Part shown: piece after piece, positions 19,099 through 28,436 of the stretch
Numbering within the stretch: the stretch's first letter is position 1
How the letters are laid out: every line of letters begins with the position of its first letter
Assembly: GCA_963833505.1 (NCBI GenBank)
Contig: CAWHYG010000007.1
Location: 1,488,001 to 1,552,000, forward strand
DNA length: 64,000 nucleotides
Direction: 5' to 3'
Source of the DNA: CAWHYG01 sp963833505
GTDB lineage: Bacteria; Eisenbacteria; RBG-16-71-46; CAIMUX01
Made by a program: the position numbers and the translations under genes
The notes under the pieces: generated by a model
Database searches by the model: none
Told to the model about the DNA's origin: nothing
Seen by the model: the letters and a program-made list of their open reading frames with translations, nothing else

Positions 19099-20034
19099 TC
19101 AGGCGGCCTTCGCCTTCACCCGCTCGGTCTTCTTCTGCCCGAATTCGAGGGCCAGGGCCGAGGCCACGTAGACGGAAGAGTAGGTGCCGAATCCGACTCC
19201 GATGAACATGGCGAAGGCGAAATCGTGGATGACCTCGCCCCCGAGGAAGAACAGCGCGGCGATCGTGTAGACCACCGTGGCCGAAGTGATGAGGGTCCGC
19301 GAGAGGGTGCCGTTCACCGCGATGTCCATGATGTCCTGGAGGCTCCGTCTCTGCAGCAGGCGCCCCTGCTCCCGGATCCGGTCGAAGACGACCACGGTGT
19401 CGTTCATCGAATAGCCCCCGATGGTCAGGAGGGCGGCGATGGCGGGGATCGTGATCTCCTTGTGGAACACCGAGAACATGAGCGCGGTGATGAGAACGTC
19501 ATGGGCCAGGGCCACGATGCCGCCGACCGCGTAGATGAACTCGTAGCGGATCCCGACGTAGAGCAGGATCCCGACCAGCGAGATCAGCACCGCCAGGAAC
19601 GCCTTCCCGCGCAGCTCGCGGCCCACCTTCGGCCCGACCAGCTCTTCCCGCCGGAGGTCTCCCTGGATGCCCGGGATCTTGGCCTGGACCGCCTTCAGGA
19701 TCTCCCCGGACGGGCTCTTCGAAGCGAGCTGTTCCTCGGCCACCGGAATGCGGATCAGGAAGTCGCTGTTGGGCTGGCCGGCCGTCTGGACGCTCTGGAT
19801 CTCCACGTCCTTGATTCCGGTGCCGGTCACGATCGACCGGAGCTCCTCGGCCGTGATCGGCTGGCTGAAGCGGTACTCGATGAGGCGCCCGCCGGCGAAG
19901 TCGACTCCGAGCCGCCAGCCGTGGTTCATCACGAGCGAGGCCAGCCCGATCAGGATGACCAGACCGGAGAAAATGTAGGCGTATCGCCGGTAGCGCATGA
20001 AAGGAATGCGCGTGTCCTGGAGGATATGAAGCAT
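19099..20034 (-). CDS. secF: Protein translocase subunit SecF
   Basis: Inner-membrane partner of SecD that uses the proton gradient to help preproteins leave SecYEG. The 311 aa have six membrane segments, the family entry LGVDFAGGRLIEYRF, and the late motif TIGGYSMNDTVVVFDRIRE. Normal length. It follows secD by 34 bp; yajC is not in the window. ATG 20034 has GGGAG about 10 nt upstream; the internal Met 13 is an alternative. Confidence 0.95.
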   Translation of the reverse strand: MLHILQDTRIPFMRYRRYAYIFSGLVILIGLASLVMNHGWRLGVDFAGGRLIEYRFSQPITAEELRSIVTGTGIKDVEIQSVQTAGQPNSDFLIRIPVAEEQLASKSPSGEILKAVQAKIPGIQGDLRREELVGPKVGRELRGKAFLAVLISLVGILLYVGIRYEFIYAVGGIVALAHDVLITALMFSVFHKEITIPAIAALLTIGGYSMNDTVVVFDRIREQGRLLQRRSLQDIMDIAVNGTLSRTLITSATVVYTIAALFFLGGEVIHDFAFAMFIGVGFGTYSSVYVASALALEFGQKKTERVKAKAA

Positions 20035-20068
20035 CGTTTCTCGAACTCCCTGCCGGAAACCCGCCGTC

Positions 20069-21661
20069 CTAGATGGAGAGACCGGTCGGATTCCGGGTCG
20101 TGGTGTAGGTGTCGAAGACCATCTTGGTCGCGAAGACGGAGGTGTACAGATTGGCGATGACGCCCAGGCCCAGCGTGACGGCGAATCCCTTGATCGGGCC
20201 GGTCCCGAACTGGAACAGGACGATCGAACTGATCAGGGTGGTCAGGTGCGAGTCGATGATGGCCCGCCAGGCGCGGTGGTAGCCTGCGTCCACCGCGGCG
20301 CGGATCCGTTTTCCGTTCCGCATCTCCTCGCGTATTCGTTCGAAGATCAGCACGTTGGCGTCCACCGCCATTCCGATGGCGAGCACGATCCCGGCGATCC
20401 CGGGCATGGTCAACGTCCCGTGGAACAGCGCGAGGCCCGAGAAGATCAAGAGGATGTTCAGAAGCATCCCGTAGATGGCCACGCCGCCGCTCGCCCGGTA
20501 GTAGAAGAGCATGAAGAGCACCACGACGATGGTTCCGACGTAGCCGGCGCCGAGCCCGGTTCGGATGGAGTCGCTTCCCAGCGACGGTCCGACCGTCCGC
20601 TCTTCGGCGATCTTGATCGGGGCGGGAAGGGCCCCGGCCCGGAGGACGATGGCCAGATCGCTGGCCTCCTCCGAGGAGAAGCTGCCGGTGATCTGCGCCT
20701 GGCCGTTGGGAATCCGGTCCCGGATGACCGGCGCGGAGGCCACCCGGTTGTCGAGGACGATGGCGAGCTGGCGCCCGACGTTCGCGCCCGTAACCTTCCG
20801 GAAGATGGTGGCGCCCCTCGGGTTCAGGGTCATGGAAACGCCGGCCGAGTTCGGCTGGTTGGGATCGAGCCCGAACTTCATGATCGCGTTCGAGATCGAA
20901 GCTCCGCTCAGCTCGGCCTTCCGGTTGAGGACGTAAAGGACGTATTCATGCACGCCCCCTTCCAACTCCTCACGCTGGGAGAAGGCAAGCTGGGCGTCCC
21001 GCGGAATCATCGAGTCGACCGGCACCGAGGCGAGCAGTTTCTGGAGATCGGGCAGCTCGCTCCGGAGGATGAGAGCGCCCCCCCAATGCTGCATGTCGGG
21101 ATAGTTGTAGAGCAGGCTCGTCAGGGGATGCCCCCCGGTTCCGAGGGTGTCCGCCTTGGCCGTGTCCTTCAGCGCTCCCTGGCGCTGGGCGATCAAGCGA
21201 TCGAGGCGGTCGATGACCTGCTTCGACTCGGCCGGCGGCTTGACCAGCTTGAACTCCAGCTCGGCGGTCTCGCCGATCAGGTCGAGCGCCCGCTGCTTGT
21301 CCACGAGCCCGGGAAGCTGCACGAGGATCCGGTCTTCCCCCTGCTTCTGCACGATCGGCTCGGCCACTCCGAACTGGTCGATCCGGTTGCGGAGGATCTG
21401 CATGGCCCGGTCGAGGGCGTCCGGAAGCTCGTCGGGCTTGAGGTTCGTACGATCGAGCTCGAGAACCAGGTTCATGCCGCCCTGGAGATCGAGCCCCAGC
21501 TTGAGCGCCTTCGAACGGAGGTTCTGCAACGCGGGGTCCCCGGTCACGTTCCGGGCGTCCCTGGGCATTTGATACAGGCGGAACGAAGGCACCAGGACGT
21601 AGATCGAGCCCGCCAGGATCACCAGCAGGCTGAGCAGCTTCCAGCGAAAGTTCTTGTCCAT
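20069..21661 (-). CDS. secD: Protein translocase subunit SecD
   Basis: Works with SecF in late steps of Sec export. The 530 aa begin MDKNFRWK with TM1 at about 7-26, then GLDLQGGMNLVLELD, a large periplasmic domain, and a five-helix C-terminal membrane block with GMAVDANVLIFERIREE. ATG 21661 is preferred to the upstream start at 21703, which would add an odd 14-residue leader lying in the promoter region. A GGGGG stretch serves as SD. Transcribed with secF from the promoter at 21711-21740. Confidence 0.95.
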   Translation of the reverse strand: MDKNFRWKLLSLLVILAGSIYVLVPSFRLYQMPRDARNVTGDPALQNLRSKALKLGLDLQGGMNLVLELDRTNLKPDELPDALDRAMQILRNRIDQFGVAEPIVQKQGEDRILVQLPGLVDKQRALDLIGETAELEFKLVKPPAESKQVIDRLDRLIAQRQGALKDTAKADTLGTGGHPLTSLLYNYPDMQHWGGALILRSELPDLQKLLASVPVDSMIPRDAQLAFSQREELEGGVHEYVLYVLNRKAELSGASISNAIMKFGLDPNQPNSAGVSMTLNPRGATIFRKVTGANVGRQLAIVLDNRVASAPVIRDRIPNGQAQITGSFSSEEASDLAIVLRAGALPAPIKIAEERTVGPSLGSDSIRTGLGAGYVGTIVVVLFMLFYYRASGGVAIYGMLLNILLIFSGLALFHGTLTMPGIAGIVLAIGMAVDANVLIFERIREEMRNGKRIRAAVDAGYHRAWRAIIDSHLTTLISSIVLFQFGTGPIKGFAVTLGLGVIANLYTSVFATKMVFDTYTTTRNPTGLSI

Positions 21662-22022
21662 GAAGCGAACCCCCGAAAGTGCGTAACCCCAAAAGACACA
21701 CAAGGCTTTGATCGTAGGGAAAAGAGCCGAAGAGTGTCAACGCAAAAGCTCTCCGCCCGTTCCGGGCGGCGAGCCTTCGTGAGCCGCCGGCGTGCAGCCG
21801 CGCCCGGCCGGGCCTCCCGGGCCGAACGACTTCGAGATCATGGCGCCCGTTCTTGTCCATCAGGCCAGACACCGGATCTGGCCGCAAGTCCGGACCTGCG
21901 GCCAACCGTCCGCCTCCGCCCCGCCCTCAGCGGGGCATGGACACGCCGGCGAGGCTGCGCGACGACGGCCGCCGCCCGCCGCGAAGACTCGGACGCCGGA
22001 AGCCGGCTCGAATCGGGTCGGG
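21662..22022. other. Intergenic region (361 bp) upstream of secD
   Basis: Carries the secDF promoter (21711-21740) and then GC-rich sequence with small inverted repeats, for example GCCCG-TTC-CGGGC near 21760 and a repeated CGGATCTGGCCGC / CGGACCTGCGGCC pair near 21880-21905. No coding frame with a motif or SD was found. Confidence 0.5.
21711..21740 (-). promoter_or_regulatory. Probable sigma70-type promoter of secDF
   Basis: On the minus strand, a consensus -35 TTGACA (21735-21740) is followed after 18 bp by TACGAT (21711-21716) as -10, about 50 bp upstream of the secD ATG. The perfect -35 in GC-rich DNA makes this likely; the -10 matches 4 of 6 positions. Confidence 0.55.
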
Positions 22023-22643
22023 TCAGCGCGCGGTCGTCTTGGTCGCCAGGGAAGCCAGCGCGGCGCCACCTCCGAGGGGTTCATCCTTCCAAAGGAAGAT
22101 CCGCCAGATCGGCTTGCCGTTGACCATGTCCGGTCCTGCGCGGAAATAGAACACGTCCGTCGCGCTCGGAACCAGGAGCGTAAGCTGACCGCCGTCCGTG
22201 GTCCGCGTATCGACCCGGAGGTTGATCTGCGAAACCGTCACCTTCCAGGAATTGGTGTACTCGTTGTCCGAGTTGACGGTGTCGCCGGGGACGTAGTTCA
22301 GCTCGATCCCTTCCACGGAGTCGCTGGTGAACATGTTGCTGGTCGAGCGGCGTTCGTCCGGGAGCGCCCAAAAGGCGTTCGGAACGGTCCCGTTCTGGAC
22401 GTCCAGGGGCGCAAAGTCGAACTGGTAGTCGCTGGTGAACAGCGGCATGTATTCGTCGATGTTCCGGTCCTGATACGCCTGCCGGAGATTCGCCAGGACG
22501 TTGGCCGCGGAGGTCTGTTCCAGAAGCTTCGAGGGGGTTGGATCGCTGATGCTTCCTTTTTTCGGAGTCCAGGGACATCCGCCGAGGAGCACGGCCGCGA
22601 GCGGGAGAATGACCAGGATGCCGAGTAACTTCTTTTGTTCCAT
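22023..22643 (-). CDS. Putative lipoprotein of unknown function
   Basis: A 206-aa lipoprotein: hydrophobic leader and lipobox AVLLGGC (Cys 23). The mature part (NVLANLRQAYQDRNIDEYMP, LFTSDYQFDFAP) looks like an NTF2/SnoaL-like cone fold with the usual helix, Tyr and Phe pattern; that fold call is inference. ATG 22643 has GGAGGG 7 nt upstream. It is last in the run barrel-lipoprotein-lipoprotein, 86 bp after the previous gene, and probably acts at the outer membrane with the barrel. Confidence 0.65.
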   Translation of the reverse strand: MEQKKLLGILVILPLAAVLLGGCPWTPKKGSISDPTPSKLLEQTSAANVLANLRQAYQDRNIDEYMPLFTSDYQFDFAPLDVQNGTVPNAFWALPDERRSTSNMFTSDSVEGIELNYVPGDTVNSDNEYTNSWKVTVSQINLRVDTRTTDGGQLTLLVPSATDVFYFRAGPDMVNGKPIWRIFLWKDEPLGGGAALASLATKTTAR

Positions 22644-22729
22644 CGTGAACCCTCCGTCTTCAGGGCGGGAAACGGCGGCGCCGTCCTCCCGCGATGCTTG
22701 TCTCCAGTGCTTCCGGGTCCCTTCCGCCC

Positions 22730-23335
22730 TCAATAGATGATCGTCCCCTTCACCCGGTAGTATCCCAAGGTCTTGTTGTTCGAGCTGTCGCGATAGTCCT
22801 GCCACTTGTAGATGTAGAAGCCGTTGCTGTCTTCCTGGAAGTAAAGGTCCACCGTGCCTGAAGCCGTCACCGAAGCGCCGTTCTTGGAAAAGGTCAGGCT
22901 GTAGGGAAGCGCCTGATAGTAGGTGTGCGTGGACACGCCGTCGGGAGCCGCCTTGTAGGTCAGGGTGCTGAGGTCCTGCCCGTGGTTCCAGACGAAGGTC
23001 GCGATCCCCTGGGTGGCGAGGACCTGGGTCATCGCGGTCTTCTCGGTCGTGAGGTTCCAGTTGGCGTAGACGTCCGCCCCGAGATCGGCCACGTCGCCCG
23101 GGTCCGGCACGAGGGTGAACCCGGTCTGCTCCAGCGTCTGAATGTAGTTCGTCACGGCCTTGTTGACCATGGCCTGCTGCACGTTCTGCAGGGAGATGAT
23201 CTGGCTGCTGGGCGGGGTGTTCGTGAACCCGCCGGTGCCCGGCGCCTCCGGCGTCCGAGCCGTGAACAGGCACCCGCCGGCCAGGAGAAGAGATCCCGCC
23301 ATCGCGATCACGCCCGCCGTCCGTCCCGCTTGCAT
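22730..23335 (-). CDS. Putative lipoprotein of unknown function
   Basis: A 201-aa lipoprotein with lipobox SLLLAGGC (Cys 22). The mature part has a helical start (NVQQAMVNKAVTNYIQTLEQ) and then repeated beta strands rich in Tyr, Thr and Asn (TVDLYFQEDSNGFYIYKWQD), ending TIIY. ATG 23335 follows GGAGG by 9 nt. It starts 3 bp after the barrel stop, so it is certainly in the same transcript. No known family recognised. Confidence 0.65.
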   Translation of the reverse strand: MQAGRTAGVIAMAGSLLLAGGCLFTARTPEAPGTGGFTNTPPSSQIISLQNVQQAMVNKAVTNYIQTLEQTGFTLVPDPGDVADLGADVYANWNLTTEKTAMTQVLATQGIATFVWNHGQDLSTLTYKAAPDGVSTHTYYQALPYSLTFSKNGASVTASGTVDLYFQEDSNGFYIYKWQDYRDSSNNKTLGYYRVKGTIIY

Positions 23336-23338
23336 GTC

Positions 23339-25393
23339 TCAAAACCTCCGATCCAGAGAGGCGGACACCTGCCAGTAGGCGTTCTCGATCGAGCTCTGTG
23401 TGTTATCGGCTGTGATGTGCAGGGAGAAGGCGTCGCTGAACTTGTGATCCAGCGCCATCCCGCTCGAGAACTCGAGCCTCTTCGCGATGACGGACGTGTT
23501 CTTCACGAGATCCTTGGTGTCGCGGATCTCATAGCGCGAGGACGAATGCACATCGAACTCGCTGGTGAAGGCGTAGTGGATGGTCATGACCAGGTTCTGG
23601 TAGTACTCCGTGGCCGTCCGATTGTAGAGCCGCGGTCCTCCGTCCGCCTGGGTGACGTAGAACCCGGAGTCCTTGAAGCGGAACTGGTCGTCTCCCTGGA
23701 GGTGGATCTTGCTGCCGATGGTCCCGTCCATCTCGGTCCGGACTTCCGTGGTGCGCACCAGGCTGTTGCTGTTGCTGGTCGACGGCAGCAGGTCGTAGAG
23801 CGCGTAATCGGCCGACATCGTGTACTTCTGGGTCAGCTTCAGATCGGGCGCGGCCTGGCAATCGACTTCTCCCTCGACCTGGTAGTGCGTCTGGGTGTTG
23901 GTCTGGGCCGACTGGGAGGAGGGGATGTCGATGGTCCGGTGCTGCTGCCACTGGACGGCCGCGTGGGTCTCGATGATGTCGCTCGGCTTGAAGGCGAGGG
24001 CCCCGTCGAGCAGCCAGCGCAGCTCGTCGAAGTCCTTGCTCTGGTCCGTGTAGAAGGACTGGTCCAGGGTCCCCTCTCCGGTGGTGATTATCGTGACCTG
24101 GGAGGTGAGAGGCCGGCGGATCGTCTCCTTCAACTGATTCTCCCGATACCAGAACGCGGATTGCGTCGTGTCCTGAAAGGTGTTGTTCGTTCCTTCGAAG
24201 CGCCACTCGAGCGTCGATTCGGTCCCCTTGGCGAAGCCGAAGACCGGTCCCGTGGTGAAGTGGATGCTCCCTTCCGAAACCCGGCTGTTCTTGCCACGGC
24301 CGGTGGTTTCGAGGGCGTACTTGATATTGGTCATCTCGGTATTCCCGTTGGCGTCGATGTCGATGCCCCAGAAGGGAGTCAGCTTCGTCTCCAGTCGGAG
24401 GTTCTGGTCATAGCCGTCCTTCGTGTCCTGCGCGGAGACGATGGAGGAGTAGAACTGGCTGATGCCCTTCTCGAACTGCCCGGTCAGGGCCACCCGGGTG
24501 TTGGGCGAAGGCTGCCACGTGGAGTTGACGGAATAATGACGGTCCGAGTTGGAGTCCGTCGCCTCGGGCAGCTCGTGAACCACCGAGTCGGGGCCCGCCA
24601 CATAATGCCACGTTTCCGACTTCTCCCGGGTGTTGTCCAACTCGCTCGTGGCCGCCACGCTGAAGGCCGGGTTGGGCTTGTAATTGAATTCCGTCTTGTA
24701 TCCGCTCGATCCGCCTGACGTTGCGGTGGAATCCGACCTCGCGACAGCGCCGAGCGACTTGGACTGTCGGATGTCGGCCCCTTGGGTGACCCCCTCCGTC
24801 CCGGTGATCGACCAGTTGAGCGCGTCCGGCTTCACGCCGAAAACCCGGTCCAGGGCTTCGCCCGGAGCGTTCCAGGTCAGGAAGAGATCCCCGTCAGTCT
24901 CGTTGTTGACCGACCGATCGTACGCCGTTCCGGAAAAATTGCGCTTCAGGGACCCTTCGGATCCGAACGACCACCCGCCCAGGCCCGGCGCGTTGTACTC
25001 GACCTTGGCCCCGGCGGTTCCCTGCCGGCCCTTGAGCGGATTCTGCCCGGAGTTGTTCTGGATCGTGTAGTTCCATGAGTTGTCGACCGTCCAGCGATCG
25101 GACTTGCGCTCTAGAGTGATCCCCTGGTTCCAGTCGGTGAGCGACCGGTTCACGTCGTACTTCGACGAGTAGTCCGGCGCAAGCCCAAGCTGATGAAGGA
25201 GGGTCAACGAGTCCGAAACCGCCGGGGTGGTGGGGGCATTTCCCCCATTGCCCTGGTCACCTCCGCCCTGGTCGCCGGCGTCGGCCCGGGCCGGAGCGGC
25301 ATGAAGCACGAGCACCACAAAACCCGCTGCCAGCACGGCAACGCGAGCTAGAGCGCATCCGGCCTCTATCAGTCGGCCCCAGGGACAGACCAA
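23339..25393 (-). CDS. Large outer-membrane beta-barrel protein, unknown function
   Basis: A 684-aa protein: signal peptide (VAVLAAGFVVLVLHAAPARADA), a short Gly/Asp/Asn-rich linker (GDQGGGDQGNGGN), then roughly 600 residues of alternating strands with dense aromatic and Thr/Ser content, ending SASLDRRF with terminal Phe. It resembles large asymmetric barrels such as LptD-like or TonB-independent porins in texture only; no plug or family motif was seen. The start is TTG 25393, with AAGGAG 6 nt before it. First gene of a three-gene operon with two lipoproteins, behind the promoter at 25517-25545. Confidence 0.65.
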   Translation of the reverse strand: MVCPWGRLIEAGCALARVAVLAAGFVVLVLHAAPARADAGDQGGGDQGNGGNAPTTPAVSDSLTLLHQLGLAPDYSSKYDVNRSLTDWNQGITLERKSDRWTVDNSWNYTIQNNSGQNPLKGRQGTAGAKVEYNAPGLGGWSFGSEGSLKRNFSGTAYDRSVNNETDGDLFLTWNAPGEALDRVFGVKPDALNWSITGTEGVTQGADIRQSKSLGAVARSDSTATSGGSSGYKTEFNYKPNPAFSVAATSELDNTREKSETWHYVAGPDSVVHELPEATDSNSDRHYSVNSTWQPSPNTRVALTGQFEKGISQFYSSIVSAQDTKDGYDQNLRLETKLTPFWGIDIDANGNTEMTNIKYALETTGRGKNSRVSEGSIHFTTGPVFGFAKGTESTLEWRFEGTNNTFQDTTQSAFWYRENQLKETIRRPLTSQVTIITTGEGTLDQSFYTDQSKDFDELRWLLDGALAFKPSDIIETHAAVQWQQHRTIDIPSSQSAQTNTQTHYQVEGEVDCQAAPDLKLTQKYTMSADYALYDLLPSTSNSNSLVRTTEVRTEMDGTIGSKIHLQGDDQFRFKDSGFYVTQADGGPRLYNRTATEYYQNLVMTIHYAFTSEFDVHSSSRYEIRDTKDLVKNTSVIAKRLEFSSGMALDHKFSDAFSLHITADNTQSSIENAYWQVSASLDRRF

Positions 25394-25516
25394 ACCGGGC
25401 TCCTTCGGGAGAGTTGTGACCTTTCAATCCACAGCGCCTAGAGCAAGAATCAATAGCAAGTTTCTAACGGAAGCCCTCCCGAAGGCTTAGGAAGTGGACT
25501 GGCCGATACGGCTTGT

Positions 25517-25545
25517 ATTTTACCAGTTCGGAGCGTTCGAGTCAA
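25517..25545 (-). promoter_or_regulatory. Strong sigma70-type promoter of the barrel-lipoprotein operon
   Basis: Minus strand: -35 TTGACT (25540-25545), 17-bp spacer, -10 TAAAAT (25517-25522). Both boxes are near consensus and lie in a locally AT-richer patch. The transcript would start near 25510, leaving a 5' leader of about 115 nt before TTG 25393. Confidence 0.7.
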
Positions 25546-25683
25546 CCGGAAGCCAGTCTATTCTGCAATGGCGCCTCGGTCCGAGGCGACTCTCTCCCCG
25601 GGCAGGTCCCGGTTGACCCGGTAGCGCGGCCCGGCTAGAGTTCCGTCGATGTCCTATTCGGCTTTCTCAACCCGCATTTCAAC

Positions 25684-27414
25684 GTGAGCGTCCGCTCCGA
25701 CCCCCCCTTCCCCGGGACCCCGGCAGGGCCGGGGGCGGACGGACCAACGGCGCCGGACGGGCCCCGCGACCCGGACGGACCTGCGGCGCCGGACCGACCC
25801 CTCGATCCGGGTGGCAGGTTCGATCCGGACGGGCGCGACCTCGCGGTTGCCCGGACACGCGAAAAGGTCACGGGCGCAATCTCTTGGACCTTGATTCCCC
25901 GCCTCACCCAGGTCGTGGTTTCGGTCTTCACGTCCATCCTGATCGTCCGGACGCTCCACCCATTCGATTACGGAACCCTGAGCGTTCTTCGAACCCTGCT
26001 GGTCATGACGGTGACCTTTTGTGGGTTCGGGCTGGGGCAGGCGATCAACCGGTTCATCCCCGAGCTGAGGGTCACCGATCGCCGGGAGGTCGGCCGGGCT
26101 CTGCTCTACCGGAGCCTCCTTCTCCAAGGGGGAATCTGGGTCATCCTGTCGGTGGCCTTGATCATCCTGCGGCCGGTGCTGAAGGGTCTCTATCCGACCT
26201 ATGCCGACCTTCTGGTGCTGGGGGTCGTCATCTCCATCGCGGAGATCGTGGCCGGAACCGTATCCCAATACGCGATCTCGTCCTACCGCACCGGCCAGAT
26301 GGCTGCTGCCTCGGTCGCTGGAACGGTCGTCCTGGCCGGCGGAACCGCTTTGCTGCTGCACGTCGGGCTCCGCGTGGACGGCGTCCTCGAGGCGGCGGCG
26401 GCAAGCTGGGCGGCCAATACCGCGGTCCTGATCTTCCTGCTTCGGAAACAGGGAGGGCGCACCCGCACGGCGGCGGCGCCCTTCGCCTCGCCGGCAGTGG
26501 CGGCCTCAGGAACCGGGAAACGACCGGTCGCGGCTGCCGGGACGGACGGCCGCGCTTTTCCCTGGAGCCGCCTGCTCGTCTACGCGCTCCCCTGGATCCC
26601 GAACAACTTCCTGAACTACGTGGTCTGGCGCCAGTCGGAGACCTTTCTCCTCGGGGTGTTCCGGACCCGGGTGGAAGCGGGCTTCTTCGACCTGGCGTAC
26701 AAGCTGCCCCAGCTCATCCTGGAGTTCGTGCCGACCGCCGTGTATCCCCTGGTGCTCGCGGGTTTCGCCGAAACCGCCACCGTCGCCAGGGACCGCATGA
26801 AGGACGTGATCTCCACCTACTACCGCCTTCTCTTCTTCGTCGTGGCGCCGCTGTGCCTGCTCGGGCTGGCCATGGGGGACGTCCTGCTGGCCAGGATGTA
26901 CGGGCGGGACATGGCGGTGGCCGGCCCGTACTGTCAGGCGTTCTTCGCCATCTTCACGATCAGCTACTTCGGCACGCCGCTCAGCATGACGGTCTACGTG
27001 GTGGAAAAGGTCTGGGTCAACCTGGTGCTGAACGTCGGCTACGCCATCGTGACCCTGGGGCTGGACCTGCTCCTCATCCCGCGCTACGGCCTGATCGGCG
27101 CCACCATCCCGACCGGGCTGGTGACCGCGATCACGCCGATCGTCCGGTATTACGTGGCGAGGCGATACCTGCCGGACGTCAGCATCCCCTGGGCCTTCAT
27201 CGGAAGGTGTTTCCTGGCCTCTTCCCCGCTCCTCGGGCTCTATTGGGCCAAGGCCTGGGCCACGAACCTGAAGGGTCTCGCCCTGCTCCTGCTCGCGGCC
27301 GGGTTCGTTCTCGTGCTTTCCTACCGGTTCCTTCGTGTCCTGGGCCGCGAAGAACGGGAGTTCCTGAGCCGGACGAGGATTCCGGGAAAGGCTCTGGTCC
27401 TGCGAATCCTCTGA
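25684..27414 (+). CDS. Polysaccharide flippase (Wzx/MATE-like oligosaccharide exporter)
   Basis: A 576-aa inner-membrane protein with about 12-14 helices starting near residue 62 (SWTLIPRLTQVVVSVFTSIL). It has the early motif GLGQAINRFIPEL and the general plan of polysaccharide-biosynthesis flippases that move lipid-linked glycans. The start is uncertain: GTG 25684 opens the frame but lacks a clear SD. It gives a 55-residue Gly/Pro/Asp-rich leader with collagen-like spacing (GPDGP, DPDGP) before the first helix. The opposite strand of this leader reads as similar GxP repeats, so it may be a minisatellite tract. Downstream is a convergent sugar nucleotidyltransferase gene, which fits surface-glycan synthesis. 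Confidence 0.8.
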   Translation: MSVRSDPPFPGTPAGPGADGPTAPDGPRDPDGPAAPDRPLDPGGRFDPDGRDLAVARTREKVTGAISWTLIPRLTQVVVSVFTSILIVRTLHPFDYGTLSVLRTLLVMTVTFCGFGLGQAINRFIPELRVTDRREVGRALLYRSLLLQGGIWVILSVALIILRPVLKGLYPTYADLLVLGVVISIAEIVAGTVSQYAISSYRTGQMAAASVAGTVVLAGGTALLLHVGLRVDGVLEAAAASWAANTAVLIFLLRKQGGRTRTAAAPFASPAVAASGTGKRPVAAAGTDGRAFPWSRLLVYALPWIPNNFLNYVVWRQSETFLLGVFRTRVEAGFFDLAYKLPQLILEFVPTAVYPLVLAGFAETATVARDRMKDVISTYYRLLFFVVAPLCLLGLAMGDVLLARMYGRDMAVAGPYCQAFFAIFTISYFGTPLSMTVYVVEKVWVNLVLNVGYAIVTLGLDLLLIPRYGLIGATIPTGLVTAITPIVRYYVARRYLPDVSIPWAFIGRCFLASSPLLGLYWAKAWATNLKGLALLLLAAGFVLVLSYRFLRVLGREEREFLSRTRIPGKALVLRIL

Positions 27415-27633
27415 GGCGCGCGTCCCTCGCCGGACTTGCGTTGGTGGGGCTCCGTCTACCGCGCATCGGGCATTCGTTCGTGGAGCTCCGTCACAAGCAC
27501 ATCGGGGACGGTGCCGTTCGCAGCGCTTTTGTGGCGCCGTTCGTGACGCTGTTCGCAGGCCGTCGTAGGCCGTTTGCAGATCGTCCTGGGCCGTCGCAGC
27601 CCGTCGCGGCCATCCCGCCGTTGGCGCCCGCGC
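27415..27633. repeat. Intergenic degenerate tandem repeats around GCCGTTCGCAG
   Basis: Between the stops of the convergent flippase and nucleotidyltransferase genes. From about 27500 to 27610 the word GCCGTTCGCAG and close variants (GCCGTTCGTGA, GCTGTTCGCAG, GCCGTTTGCAG, GCCGTCGCAGC) recur about every 15-20 bp. No gene and no T-tailed terminator were seen. Confidence 0.55.
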
Positions 27634-28359
27634 CTACTCCCCCAGGCGCTTCTGTCCGACCAGCCGGTTCGCTCGATACAGGCTTTCGAAGGTGCCGGCG
27701 TCGGTCCACCAGCCCCTGAGGTAGTCGAACTGCATCTCCCCCGAGGCGATGTAGGCGTTGTTCACGTCCGTGATCTCGAGCTCGCCACGGCCCGAAGGAC
27801 GGAGCGTCGCGATCACGTCGAAGACCCGCGCGTCGTACATGTAGATCCCGGTCACGGCGTAGCGGCTCTTCGGACGCTTCGGCTTCTCCTCGATCGAGAC
27901 GACCCGATCGCCCACGATCTCGGCCACGCCGAACCGTTCCGGATCGTCGACCTCCTTGAGGAGGATCCGGGCGCCGCGCTCCTGCTCGCGGAAGGCGCCG
28001 ACCATGGGCGCAATGTCGTCCTCGATGATATTATCGCCCAGGATCACGCACATCCTGCTGCCCTCGGCGTAGTAGCGCGCCAGTCCGAGCGCCTCGGCGA
28101 TGCCGCCTTCTCCCTCCTGATAGACGTAGTCGATGTGGGAGAGCCCGAACTCCTTGCCGTTGCCGAGCAGGCGAAGGAAATCGCCGGCGCTGTTGCCGCC
28201 GGTGACAAGCAGGATGTCGCGGATCCCGGCGCGGACCAGGGTCTCGATCGGGTAGTAGATCATCGGCTTGTCATAGATGGGCAGAAGGTGCTTGTTCGTG
28301 ATCTTGGTCAGCGGATGAAGTCGGGTGCCGAGCCCGCCGGCCAGAACGATGCCGCGCAT
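27634..28359 (-). CDS. Sugar-1-phosphate nucleotidyltransferase (short RmlA/RfbA-type)
   Basis: A 241-aa enzyme that activates a sugar-1-phosphate, most likely glucose-1-phosphate to dTDP-glucose. Signature: GIVLAGGLGTRLHPLTKITNKHLLPIYDKPM, with the nucleotide loop at residues 3-12. The metal-binding Asp is in ILGDNIIEDD, followed by EEKPKRPKS and ITDVNNAYI. It is shorter than canonical RmlA (about 290 aa) and has GEGGIAEALGLA where RmlA has PSPDGLAQA, placing it in the short form. ATG 28359 has GGAGG before it. The polB gene diverges 77 bp away. Confidence 0.85.
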   Translation of the reverse strand: MRGIVLAGGLGTRLHPLTKITNKHLLPIYDKPMIYYPIETLVRAGIRDILLVTGGNSAGDFLRLLGNGKEFGLSHIDYVYQEGEGGIAEALGLARYYAEGSRMCVILGDNIIEDDIAPMVGAFREQERGARILLKEVDDPERFGVAEIVGDRVVSIEEKPKRPKSRYAVTGIYMYDARVFDVIATLRPSGRGELEITDVNNAYIASGEMQFDYLRGWWTDAGTFESLYRANRLVGQKRLGE

Positions 28360-28436
28360 GTGACCTCCGGAGCGATCGGGGTGGCTGTTTCGACTCCGAC
28401 GGCAGTGTAACATAGGATGGTCGCGAGGGTTGGTCC

